From contig NZ_SEBR01000018.1 in NCBI RefSeq assembly GCF_004295795.1, forward strand, positions 1-64,000: DNA of 64,000 nt, written 5' to 3'. The notes under the pieces were generated by a model, which saw only the letters and a list, made by a program, of their open reading frames with translations, ran no database searches and was not told the origin of the DNA. This stretch comes from Flavobacterium sp. Its GTDB lineage: Bacteria > Bacteroidota > Bacteroidia > Flavobacteriales > Flavobacteriaceae. A program made the translations under genes and the position numbers. Below, one piece after another: positions 1 through 7,649 of this stretch; positions within the stretch are counted from its first letter, which is position 1, and every line of letters starts with the position of its first letter.

Positions 1-19
1 GTCGCCAAAATCGGTCGTG

Positions 20-125
20 CCGCGAGCCTTTTTGTTACTTTTGCGGCGAGGCAAAAGTAAGCCCCGCTGGCAGGCGACGAATCAAAATCAAAGCAGGCGG
101 CAGCGCAGCTGCCGAAAAACACCAA
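20..125 (+). repeat. Dispersed intergenic repeat, copy 1
   Basis: A perfect 10-bp stem (35-44 with 51-60, loop GGCGAG) is followed by a GC-rich stretch containing GGCAGGCGACGAA and then a small palindrome GGCAGCGCAGCTGCC. The same order of parts, in the same orientation, recurs near 38626-38735. The stem sequence differs between the copies but stays paired. No gene is visible here. Confidence 0.6.
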
Positions 126-220
126 AAAAAGCGCAGCTTTTTTATTTACGCTTCTAGAGAGAGAAAAGGTTCCGGTTCCACAGGAATTATGGAGAAAAGG
201 AAAATTGTTTAAGGGCGATT

Positions 221-365
221 CTAGCCCGGATGACGGCAACTAGCCTTTTGCAGAAAAAACCGAATTTTTCTAAGCTTGAAACAGCGACCAACGGAAGCTC
301 GTTTCAAGCCATAGAAAAACCGGTTTTTGCAAAAAAGCTAGTGCCAGTTAGCCGGAAAAAGCTCC
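221..365. ncRNA. Long imperfect hairpin, candidate structured RNA
   Basis: Two arms of roughly 55 nt (about 226-282 and 301-355) are reverse complements with a few bulges. They close with the perfect inner stem CTTGAAAC/GTTTCAAG around an 18-nt loop. The outer ends read CTAGCCCGG and CCGGAAAAAGCTCC, a layout I recall from intergenic hairpins repeated in flavobacterial genomes. It lies just upstream of the response-regulator promoter. It could be a transcribed RNA (the Rfam Flavo-1 family is one candidate, from memory only), a terminator for a gene to the left of the window, or a small non-autonomous repeat. Confidence 0.45.
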
Positions 366-414
366 AAAAAACTAATTATAACATTCGTTAACATTTCGGA
401 TAGCCTTTAAAGGT

Positions 415-422
415 TAAATTTG
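415..422 (+). promoter_or_regulatory. Promoter -7 box TAAATTTG
   Basis: Matches the Bacteroidota sigma-ABfr -7 consensus TAnnTTTG, 25 bases before the ATG of the response regulator at 448. No convincing -33 TTG is seen at the usual distance. Confidence 0.5.
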
Positions 423-447
423 CCAAAGCCGCTTCCACACTGTTACG

Positions 448-1797
448 ATGACCCCAAAAATCCTTGTAATCGACGACGACACTTCCTTTTGCATCATGCT
501 CAAGACTTTTTTACAGAAGAAAAGTTTTGAAGTCACGAATGCCTTCACTGCTATGGAAGCGAGCGATTTGATCCGCTCGTCTACTTTCGATGTGGTCTTG
601 ACCGACATCAGATTGCCCGACAGCGATGGCATCGCGATCCTGGAACTCGTCAAGCAGGTTTCCCCGAAAACACAGATCATTTTGATGACAGGTTACACTG
701 AAATCAAAGCTGCGGTAAACGCCATGAAACTTGGCGCTTTCGACTATGTGGGGAAACCGATAAATCCTGACGAGATTCTGCACACGATCCAGCAATCACT
801 TAGGAAATCGGCAGAAAAAGATGCCAAAGTCACAACTGATAAGCCTTCCCAGAAAGCGGTTTCTGCAAATCAGGTCGTGAGTTTCGTAAAAGGCATCAGC
901 AACCATTCCAACAAACTTCATGAGTATATTTCGCTGGTCGCACCTACGAATATGTCTGTGTTGATTATGGGCGATTCGGGAACCGGAAAGGAATACATCG
1001 CGCATTCCATCCACGCCCAAAGCAAGCGCGCGAACAAGCCTTTTGTCGCAGTCGACTGTGGCGCGATCCCGAAAGATCTGGCCTCTAGCGAATTCTTCGG
1101 ACACATAAAAGGTTCCTTTACGGGCGCGGTGAACGACAAAACCGGGCATTTCGAAGCCGCAAACGGCGGAACGATATTTTTGGATGAAGTAGGCAATTTG
1201 TCTTACGAAGTGCAGGTTCAGCTTTTGCGCGCGCTTCAGGAACGCAAGGTAAAACCCGTCGGGAGCAATACCGAAACCAAGGTTGACATCCGCGTGATTG
1301 CCGCGACGAATGAAGATTTGGCCGAAGCCGTGAGAAATGGCGATTTCCGCGAAGATCTTTTTCACCGACTCAACGAATTCTCGATCCAGGCGCCGCGTTT
1401 GTCTGAACGCAAGAACGACATCATGATTTTCGCCCACCATTTTCTGGCCGAAGCCAACCACGATCTCGAACGCGAAGTCGTCGGTTTCGATCAGGACGTA
1501 ACCGAATTGTTCCTCAACTACGATTGGCCCGGAAATTTGCGAGAGATGAAAAACACGATCAAACGCTCGGTTTTGCTCACGCGTGCCGGTTTGATCGAGA
1601 CATCGGTTTTGCCTCACGAAATGCTGAATCCTGCCGCAAGCGAAGAATCGGCGGCACTTTATAAGGAAGATGAGGAAACGGCGATCCGAAAAGCTTTGGA
1701 CCAAACCAACTTCAACAAGAGCAAGGCCGCGCGTCTACTCGACATCGACCGCAAGACTTTGTACAACAAACTCAAGTTGTACAACATCGATCTTTAA
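448..1797 (+). CDS. Sigma-54-dependent response regulator (NtrC family)
   Basis: A cytoplasmic transcription activator that would remodel sigma-54 RNA polymerase when phosphorylated. Receiver domain at residues 4-118 with acidic pocket DDD (9-11), phospho-acceptor Asp53 and Lys in VGKP (about 103). The AAA+ domain has Walker A GDSGTGKE (175-182), the sigma-54 contact loop as GSFTGA (222-227, Ser replacing the usual Ala) and Walker B GTIFLDEVGN (241-250). A Fis-type HTH lies at about 410-445 (NKSKAARLLDIDRKTLYNKL). At 449 aa the length is normal for the family. The neighbouring hybrid kinase is convergent and its stop codon directly abuts this one, so the two are likely partners. No target promoter is obvious in the window. 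Confidence 0.93.
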   Translation: MTPKILVIDDDTSFCIMLKTFLQKKSFEVTNAFTAMEASDLIRSSTFDVVLTDIRLPDSDGIAILELVKQVSPKTQIILMTGYTEIKAAVNAMKLGAFDYVGKPINPDEILHTIQQSLRKSAEKDAKVTTDKPSQKAVSANQVVSFVKGISNHSNKLHEYISLVAPTNMSVLIMGDSGTGKEYIAHSIHAQSKRANKPFVAVDCGAIPKDLASSEFFGHIKGSFTGAVNDKTGHFEAANGGTIFLDEVGNLSYEVQVQLLRALQERKVKPVGSNTETKVDIRVIAATNEDLAEAVRNGDFREDLFHRLNEFSIQAPRLSERKNDIMIFAHHFLAEANHDLEREVVGFDQDVTELFLNYDWPGNLREMKNTIKRSVLLTRAGLIETSVLPHEMLNPAASEESAALYKEDEETAIRKALDQTNFNKSKAARLLDIDRKTLYNKLKLYNIDL

Positions 1798-4212
1798 TTA
1801 GATTTTTTGCACCTGAAGCCTTAATTCGACGAACAATTCCTGCATTTTCCGGCAGATTTCATAAGTGTAATCGACGAGTTCGGAAGCCGACAATTCAATT
1901 TTTCTATCTTCGATAGGTTCGAGCATTTTCACGATGGAAAATACGTCCATTTGCCGCAACATCGGGATCATCTTATGCGCCATCGCCGACATTTTGTTCC
2001 AATCCTCATTCGCGGCCGCCTCGGTCAACGCCTGACAATTTTCTTTGGAACTATCGATGAATGTATTGATTATCAGACGAAAAGAATCAGGATCGTCTTG
2101 CGTGAACTGGTTCAATGTTTCAAGGTCGAAAAATTTTTGGCTGACCGCATTTTCAGTTTCCAGACTTTCTGCCGGAAGCTCGGAGTTTTCGAAAATCGCG
2201 CGCATCAAACCCAATAAAGTTTTCAGTTGCAAAGGTTTCGGATGCGAAGCCGTAAAGCCTTTCGAGGTAAAATCGTCGGCGGACAAATCGCGTTTTCCCG
2301 ACAAGGCGACCACAGGAATATCCGAAATGATCTCGTTTTCACGGATGCGCCTCACGAGCTCGAATCCGTCGATATTCGGCATCTGGATATCGCTCAAGAC
2401 CAAATCGAAATTCGAGTTTTCGAGCAACTCCTCGACTTTTCCCGAATCGGATTCGACTGCGACCTCAACCGGATAATTCGCGAAAATCTCCTTCATCAAC
2501 GTGAGTTGCATGGCGTCGTCGTCCACGATCAGGATTTTTTTTCCGATGAGGAAATTCGTCTCGTAATCGCGCTGTTCTTTGGCGAACGATGGCGATTTCA
2601 CTTCCGATTTTTCCTTCGGAACGCGAATCGTGAAAATCGAGCCTTGTCCTTCGCGGCTTTCGAGCGAGATATCGCCTCCTAATAATTGCAGCATCCGCTT
2701 GGCGATCGTAAGTCCCAAACCTGTTCCTCCGAACTTTTTCTCGATGCCGGCGTGCGCTTGCGTAAACTCGTCAAACACTTGCTGTTGTTGGTCTTCGGCG
2801 ATTCCGATTCCCGTATCGATAACCGAAACGACGATGAAAGTAGCATCGATTGCGGCCGTGACCTGAACCGAACCTTGCTGCGTGAACTTGATCGCGTTCG
2901 AGATCAGATTCGTCAAAACCTGTCGGATTCGGTAAGGATCGGAAATGTAGTTGTCGTCGAGTTCTTCGGAAATGTCCCAGTTGAGCTCGATGTGTTTGTT
3001 GGTCGCATTCGGTTCAAGCGGACGACACGTATTCTCGATAAGGTCGCGAAAGTTGAACGAAACATGCTCGATCGAAATCTTGTTGTTTTCCAATTTTGAG
3101 AAATCGACGAGATCGTTGACCAATTTCACGATGTATTGGGACGAATGCTTTATGTTCTCGATGTATTGTTTTTGACGCAAACTCGGATCTGTCGACTGCA
3201 GCAAGTCGGTGAAACCAATTACGCTCCCGAGCGGCGTCTGTATGTCGTGAGTGACCGTCGCCATTAGCATCGTCTTGCTCCGCAACAGGTTTTCGTTTTC
3301 GGAATTCAGGATTTCCAACCGATTCCGATACCGTTGGTTGAGTTGCAGGTCACGGATGATTATCCAGGCGAAAATCACCAAAAGCAGGAATGTCGCCGCG
3401 CCAATCCATGCCATCGTGCCAACCGTATTGTCGATCGCGATTCTCGAGCGGTTGATCTTGGCATACGATTTTTCGAGGATTTCCTTTTCGAGAGACGACA
3501 GGATCACGCGCAAACGGTCTGAAACGACGCGGTTTTCGTCCTGAAGTTTTTGTTCTTTCCGAAACAAGTCGTATTTCATTTTGTTGTTCCGAACGATCAC
3601 TTTGGTCAGCATTCGCTCGATGCTTGCGGTCAACTCGTCGTTCGAGACCGGAAGTTTGCTCAGCGAATCCATTTCCTTTTTGGGAAGCACGTTCCGCATG
3701 AACTGGTAAATCTGGTTGTTGTTGCGAAATTCGACCGGCTTGACACTTTCGTTCAACGAATCCTTCACTCTGGAAATCCTTGCCACGGCTTTGTCGAACG
3801 TGCTTTCGGCATTGTATTTCTTGCGGAAGCGGATGATTTCGGCAACACTGACTTTCTTGCGTTTGAGCAGGCTTTGTATCGTGTCGAATTTTCCCAACTG
3901 ATTCGAATCGCTCGCCGTTTTGAGATCTTCGAGGCGCACGTTTACGCTGTCAAGCATCGTGTTGTAAGTGCGTAAATTTCTTTCGGAACCCGTCAGGATC
4001 GCGTTCCTTCCGACAGCTTCAGCCGAATATAAAGCCGCGATCGCCTCGCTGATCTTGATGATCTTCTGGTTGTCGCCGTTGTTGTCGGCCGCCGGATTCG
4101 CGATCTTGAGTATTTCGGTATAAATAAACCAAACCGACACGACGGCAATCGAAAACAGCATCAAATATCCAATCAGGACTTTACCGGTAAGTGCTTTGTG
4201 TTTTTGGCTCAT
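1798..4212 (-). CDS. Hybrid sensor histidine kinase with receiver and Hpt domains
   Basis: A membrane-bound multi-step phosphorelay kinase of 804 aa. TM1 at about 11-31 and TM2 at about 266-288 bracket a largely helical periplasmic sensor of about 230 residues that resembles a CHASE3/four-helix sensor. Dimerisation/H-box follows with His322 in VTHDIQTPLG, then the HATPase_c domain (N box SNAIKFTQQG, G boxes DTGIGI and GGTGLGL). The receiver has its Asp near residue 610 in LSDIQMPNIDG. A C-terminal Hpt domain carries His746 in AHKM. Having H, D and H modules on one chain means the final Asp must lie on another protein, and the convergent NtrC-type regulator is the obvious candidate. Its 3' end touches that gene with no spacer. 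Confidence 0.92.
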   Translation of the reverse strand: MSQKHKALTGKVLIGYLMLFSIAVVSVWFIYTEILKIANPAADNNGDNQKIIKISEAIAALYSAEAVGRNAILTGSERNLRTYNTMLDSVNVRLEDLKTASDSNQLGKFDTIQSLLKRKKVSVAEIIRFRKKYNAESTFDKAVARISRVKDSLNESVKPVEFRNNNQIYQFMRNVLPKKEMDSLSKLPVSNDELTASIERMLTKVIVRNNKMKYDLFRKEQKLQDENRVVSDRLRVILSSLEKEILEKSYAKINRSRIAIDNTVGTMAWIGAATFLLLVIFAWIIIRDLQLNQRYRNRLEILNSENENLLRSKTMLMATVTHDIQTPLGSVIGFTDLLQSTDPSLRQKQYIENIKHSSQYIVKLVNDLVDFSKLENNKISIEHVSFNFRDLIENTCRPLEPNATNKHIELNWDISEELDDNYISDPYRIRQVLTNLISNAIKFTQQGSVQVTAAIDATFIVVSVIDTGIGIAEDQQQQVFDEFTQAHAGIEKKFGGTGLGLTIAKRMLQLLGGDISLESREGQGSIFTIRVPKEKSEVKSPSFAKEQRDYETNFLIGKKILIVDDDAMQLTLMKEIFANYPVEVAVESDSGKVEELLENSNFDLVLSDIQMPNIDGFELVRRIRENEIISDIPVVALSGKRDLSADDFTSKGFTASHPKPLQLKTLLGLMRAIFENSELPAESLETENAVSQKFFDLETLNQFTQDDPDSFRLIINTFIDSSKENCQALTEAAANEDWNKMSAMAHKMIPMLRQMDVFSIVKMLEPIEDRKIELSASELVDYTYEICRKMQELFVELRLQVQKI

Positions 4213-4277
4213 ACTTAAAGATAGAAATTTTACCCAAAGTCGCCGATGCGGAAAACCGCAATTTTTCCCACAAAAAA

Positions 4278-4298
4278 AGCCCCGCGAATGGCGAGGCT
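4278..4298 (-). terminator. Rho-independent terminator after DUF4397 gene
   Basis: On the minus strand a GC-rich stem (AAGCCTCGC pairing with GCGGGGCTT, loop ATTC) is followed by a run of T. It sits 19 bases beyond the stop of the lipoprotein gene ending at 4317. Confidence 0.7.
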
Positions 4299-4316
4299 TC
4301 TTTCGAAAATAACCTT

Positions 4317-5000
4317 TTAATAATTGTAGATCGCTTCGGCTGTAAACGTGTCGTTGCTTCCGGTTTGAGGCGTCACGAAACCTTTTGTGTAGACCGTGTA
4401 GATTCTTCCCGATTGCAATTGGATGTTTTGTGTGTACAAAGCCGTGTCGTCAGCAGACAATCTGTAGTCGAAATTGTACGTTCCGGCGGGAAGTTCCAAA
4501 AACGGAGTCGCTTGCTTGAAAGTCAACCCTGTCGTGACATCTGTCGTATTGTCGACAACATCGATCGCGGTTGCATCTGGCGAAAGGTTGATGAAACGCA
4601 CTCTGGCATTTCCTCCGGCCGGTTTGGCCAAGACGTCCTGATAAACCGCGAGTTCTACGCTATCGGCAGTGTTTACGGCGAAAGCAGTAAAAAAGTCGCC
4701 CACATTCAACGTGATTTCTTCGGTGTCGAGAACCGTTCCGCCTGCATTTCTAAGCGTGAGGCTTCGGTTGCCCGGAAAAAAGTTGTAGTAACCCGCGGCG
4801 GCTCCAAAGTTGAGTCCGTTCGCGTTTACCTGATTGTTGTCGGCGAAAAAGTAAAGGTCGCCTGAATTCGGACTGGCATTCCCGATCGTACCGTGAGCGG
4901 CCGTGTCGTTGTAATAATAACCTTCGTCGTCAACGCTACAAGATGCGGCAAATATAACCGCAAGTCCGAAGAACAAAGTTTTAATCAATCTGGATTTCAT
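4317..5000 (-). CDS. DUF4397-like lipoprotein
   Basis: A 227-aa predicted lipoprotein. The signal peptide MKSRLIKTLFFGLAVIFAASC ends in lipobox AASC. The rest is beta-rich with features of DUF4397 proteins: NLSPDATAIDVV, then FLELPAGTYNFDYR and a VYTKGF strand near the end. The ATG at 5000 was chosen over the longer frame from 5069 because the signal peptide starts there and a -7 box lies at 5067-5074. Function is unknown; family members are surface or periplasmic and are thought to bind or display ligands. It is monocistronic, with its own terminator. Confidence 0.8.
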   Translation of the reverse strand: MKSRLIKTLFFGLAVIFAASCSVDDEGYYYNDTAAHGTIGNASPNSGDLYFFADNNQVNANGLNFGAAAGYYNFFPGNRSLTLRNAGGTVLDTEEITLNVGDFFTAFAVNTADSVELAVYQDVLAKPAGGNARVRFINLSPDATAIDVVDNTTDVTTGLTFKQATPFLELPAGTYNFDYRLSADDTALYTQNIQLQSGRIYTVYTKGFVTPQTGSNDTFTAEAIYNY

Positions 5001-5066
5001 AACAATAAATTGGGTTAAAGTTCTTTTTTGCTCAGCATAATTCCCTGACTTTGGATAACTCGTCTG

Positions 5067-5074
5067 CAAAATTA
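5067..5074 (-). promoter_or_regulatory. Promoter -7 box TAATTTTG (minus)
   Basis: Reads TAATTTTG on the minus strand, matching TAnnTTTG. It lies about 66 bases upstream of the ATG at 5000 and would place the transcript start downstream of the alternative start at 5069, which supports the shorter protein. Confidence 0.45.
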
Positions 5075-5193
5075 CGGCATCGCGTGAAATCGGAGCACAT
5101 TTTCATCTGTATTTCCATCACCGATTTCAAGGCTTAGACGCAAAACTTGTCGTTTGGTTGCGCGGTTTTCCCTTAGAAAAATGTTAAAAAAAA

Positions 5194-5213
5194 GGCCGTC
5201 TTTTCAGACAGCC
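5194..5213 (-). terminator. Terminator after acyl-CoA dehydrogenase
   Basis: On the minus strand the stem GGCTGTCT/AGACGGCC (one mismatch) with loop GAAA is followed by nine T. It begins 24 bases past the stop of the gene ending at 5237. Confidence 0.75.
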
Positions 5214-5236
5214 CGATTTGTTCGAATCCCAAGGGA

Positions 5237-6379
5237 TTATTTGGTAAGTATGCTTCTCGAAATCACGATTTTCTGGATTTCAGACGTGCCTTCGTAAATT
5301 TGCGTGATTTTGGCGTCGCGCATCAGTCTTTCTACGTGATAGTCTTTTACGAAACCATTTCCACCGTGAATCTGTACGGCTTCGACCGTCGTATCCATCG
5401 CGACTTGTGAAGCGTAAAGTTTTGCCATCGCGCCACTCAAATCGTAGTTTTTGTGCTGGTCTTTGTCCCAAGCCGATTTCAGGACAAGGAAACGCGCAGC
5501 CTCGATTTCAGTCGCCATATCGGCCAATTTGAAAGCGATTGCCTGATGTTGCGAGATTTCTTTTCCGAAAGCTTTTCTTTCCTTGGAATATTTAAGTGCC
5601 AATTCGTAAGCGCCGGATGCGATTCCCAAAGCCTGAGAGGCAATTCCGATGCGTCCGCCGGCAAGCGTTTTCATCGCGAAAGTGAATCCGAAACCATCTT
5701 CGCCTATCCTGTTCTCTTTTGGAATTTTCACGTCGTTGAACATCAGGGAATGCGTGTCGCTTCCGCGGATGCCGAGCTTGTTCTCTTTTGGTCCGATCTC
5801 GAATCCAGGCATTCCTTTCTCGACGATCAAAGCGTTGATTCCCTTGTGTTTTTTATCGATGTCGGTTTGGGCGATCACGAGGTAAACCGATGCCGTGCTT
5901 CCGTTGGTAATCCAGTTTTTGGTGCCGTTCAAAAGGTAATGGTCGCCCATGTCTTTTGCCGTCGTACTTTGTGAAGTCGCGTCAGATCCGGCTTCTGGTT
6001 CTGACAGACAGAAAGCGCCAATCATTTCGCCAGTGGCAAGTTTGGTCAGGTATTTTTGTTTTTGTTCTTCTGTTCCGAAAGTCTGCAAACCCCAACAAAC
6101 AAGCGAATTGTTCACCGACATCACGACCGAAGCCGAAGCGTCGACCTTTGAAATTTCTTCCATCGCCAAAGCGTAAGAGATCGTATCGAGTCCGGAACCG
6201 CCGTATTTCGGGTCGACCATCATGCCGAGAAATCCAAGTTCGCCCATTTTCTTGATCTGCTCGGTCGGAAATTCCTGTTTTTCGTCTCTTTCGATCACGC
6301 CAGGCAAAAGCTCGTTCTGGGCAAAGTCGCGAGCCGCTTGCTGAATCATCAAATGTTCTTCGGTTAGATTAAAATCCAT
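5237..6379 (-). CDS. Acyl-CoA dehydrogenase (short/medium-chain type)
   Basis: An FAD enzyme that oxidises acyl-CoA to trans-2-enoyl-CoA and passes electrons to ETF; cytoplasmic. The 380-aa length is that of the short/branched-chain family. Visible motifs: CLSEPEAGSDA (about 134-144, flavin/substrate signature), WITNG (about 166-170), and the C-terminal signature QIHGGNGFVKDYHVERLMRD with the downstream catalytic region QIYEGTSEIQK. The glutamate of YEGTSE is the expected catalytic base for butyryl/isovaleryl-type enzymes. The chain-length preference cannot be read from sequence. It is divergent from anmK across a 96-bp gap containing both promoters, and is followed by its own terminator, so it is probably monocistronic. 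Confidence 0.95.
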   Translation of the reverse strand: MDFNLTEEHLMIQQAARDFAQNELLPGVIERDEKQEFPTEQIKKMGELGFLGMMVDPKYGGSGLDTISYALAMEEISKVDASASVVMSVNNSLVCWGLQTFGTEEQKQKYLTKLATGEMIGAFCLSEPEAGSDATSQSTTAKDMGDHYLLNGTKNWITNGSTASVYLVIAQTDIDKKHKGINALIVEKGMPGFEIGPKENKLGIRGSDTHSLMFNDVKIPKENRIGEDGFGFTFAMKTLAGGRIGIASQALGIASGAYELALKYSKERKAFGKEISQHQAIAFKLADMATEIEAARFLVLKSAWDKDQHKNYDLSGAMAKLYASQVAMDTTVEAVQIHGGNGFVKDYHVERLMRDAKITQIYEGTSEIQKIVISRSILTK

Positions 6380-6421
6380 AACAACTTCGATTGAAAATTA
6401 AGGTTTGTGTAAAAATTTGCC

Positions 6422-6453
6422 CAAAGATAAATTTTTTGTTGGCAAATTCTCAA
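6422..6453 (-). promoter_or_regulatory. Promoter for acyl-CoA dehydrogenase
   Basis: On the minus strand the -7 box TATCTTTG (6429-6422) is preceded by TTG at 6453-6451 with 21-nt spacing, the Bacteroidota layout. The predicted leader is about 36 nt. It overlaps the divergent anmK promoter. Confidence 0.6.
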
Positions 6454-6471
6454 TTGCAATTCCTAATTTTG
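6439..6471 (+). promoter_or_regulatory. Promoter for anmK
   Basis: TTG at 6439-6441 and TAATTTTG at 6464-6471, spaced by 22 nt. The box ends only four bases before the GTG start at 6476, so the transcript would start at or next to the start codon and could be leaderless. Confidence 0.5.
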
Positions 6472-6475
6472 AGCC

Positions 6476-7543
6476 GTGCCAAAAAAATCCTACAACGTTA
6501 TCGGAGTCATGTCGGGAACGTCTCTCGACGGTATCGATCTGGCTCGCGTCGTTTTTACTGTTTCCGATGGAAACTGGTCGTTCGAAATCTTCGAATGCGA
6601 AACCGTCGCCTACGATGAACACTGGCTTTCCCAACTCAAGATTGCCGTCGGATTCTCAAAATCGGAACTCGAAAAACTCAATTCCGACTATACTTTACTA
6701 CTAGGGGAAATCACTCGCGATTTCATCGATCGGAACAAAATTGAAAATCTAGACGCGGTTTGCTCGCACGGACACACGATCTTGCATCAGCCACATAAAA
6801 AATTCACGCTTCAAATTGGCAATTTGCCCGAAATTTCGAAAATCGCAGGTCAAAAAGTCGTTTGTGATTTCCGCGTACAAGATGTCGAGCTCGGCGGACA
6901 AGGCGCTCCACTCGTGCCAATCGGCGACAGGATTTTGTTTCCCGAGTTCGATTATTGCCTGAATCTTGGCGGATTTTCGAATGTTTCGTTCGAAGACAAC
7001 GAACTGCGTCTGGCATTCGACATTTCGCCCGTAAACACCGTCCTGAATTTTTATGCCGACAAACTCGGACACGCTTATGACGACAAAGGCCAAATCGCGA
7101 GATCGGGACAGATCGATTATGAACTTTTGGCCCAATTGAACGCGCTCGATTTTTACGAAAAACCGTATCCGAAGTCGCTTGGATTTGAATTCGTGCGCGA
7201 GACGATCCTTCCGTTGATCGAAGCTTTCGATATCCCGACGAAGGACAAATTGCGCACTTTCATCGAACATGTCGCGGTCCAGATCGCAACGGCACTTCCG
7301 AAGAAAAGCGGGAAACTGCTCGCGACCGGCGGCGGCGCCTACAACGATTTCCTGATGCACAAGATCCAGGAGCAGCTTCCGCAGCTCAAAATCGCGATTC
7401 CTGAAAAGAAGATTCTCGAGTTCAAGGAAGCGCTCATTTTTGCCTTGCTCGGCGTGCTCAAAATGCGGGACGAAATCAACGTCCTGGCCAGCGTCACAGG
7501 CTCGAAACACGACCACAGTTCAGGGAAAACCTACGAAAATTGA
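6476..7543 (+). CDS. anmK: Anhydro-N-acetylmuramic acid kinase
   Basis: Converts 1,6-anhydro-MurNAc to MurNAc-6-phosphate with ATP in cell-wall recycling; cytoplasmic, ASKHA (actin/hexokinase) fold. The N-terminal phosphate loop VIGVMSGTSLDGIDLARV is diagnostic, followed by CSHGHTILHQP (sugar site), NLGGFSN and GGGAYND (adenosine loop). The 355-aa length is slightly shorter than the E. coli enzyme. The GTG at 6476 was chosen because the first beta strand (YNVIGV) precedes the first in-frame ATG and is needed for the fold. It is followed by the amino-acid dehydrogenase gene on the same strand, which has its own -7 box. Confidence 0.95.
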   Translation: MPKKSYNVIGVMSGTSLDGIDLARVVFTVSDGNWSFEIFECETVAYDEHWLSQLKIAVGFSKSELEKLNSDYTLLLGEITRDFIDRNKIENLDAVCSHGHTILHQPHKKFTLQIGNLPEISKIAGQKVVCDFRVQDVELGGQGAPLVPIGDRILFPEFDYCLNLGGFSNVSFEDNELRLAFDISPVNTVLNFYADKLGHAYDDKGQIARSGQIDYELLAQLNALDFYEKPYPKSLGFEFVRETILPLIEAFDIPTKDKLRTFIEHVAVQIATALPKKSGKLLATGGGAYNDFLMHKIQEQLPQLKIAIPEKKILEFKEALIFALLGVLKMRDEINVLASVTGSKHDHSSGKTYEN

Positions 7544-7556
7544 CAACCGAAACACC

Positions 7557-7564
7557 TATATTTG
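7557..7564 (+). promoter_or_regulatory. Promoter -7 box TATATTTG
   Basis: A perfect TAnnTTTG match 14 bases after the anmK stop and 82 bases before the dehydrogenase ATG at 7646. No -33 element at ideal spacing is visible; the nearest TTG (7540-7542) is 14 nt away. Confidence 0.5.
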
Positions 7565-7589
7565 CCCAACTTTTTCAACTACAACTAAA

Positions 7590-7649
7590 ATGGTACGAAC
7601 GCAGCGACTGCAGGAAACCATTCAAAAAACAAACATCGCTTACGAATGA
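7590..7649 (+). CDS. Possible 19-codon leader peptide
   Basis: An ATG reading frame of 19 codons (MVRTQRLQETIQKTNIAYE) lies between the -7 box and the dehydrogenase gene. Its stop overlaps that gene's start as ATGA, the geometry of translational coupling. It may be a leader ORF or a chance frame; no functional motif is seen. Confidence 0.25.
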   Translation: MVRTQRLQETIQKTNIAYE

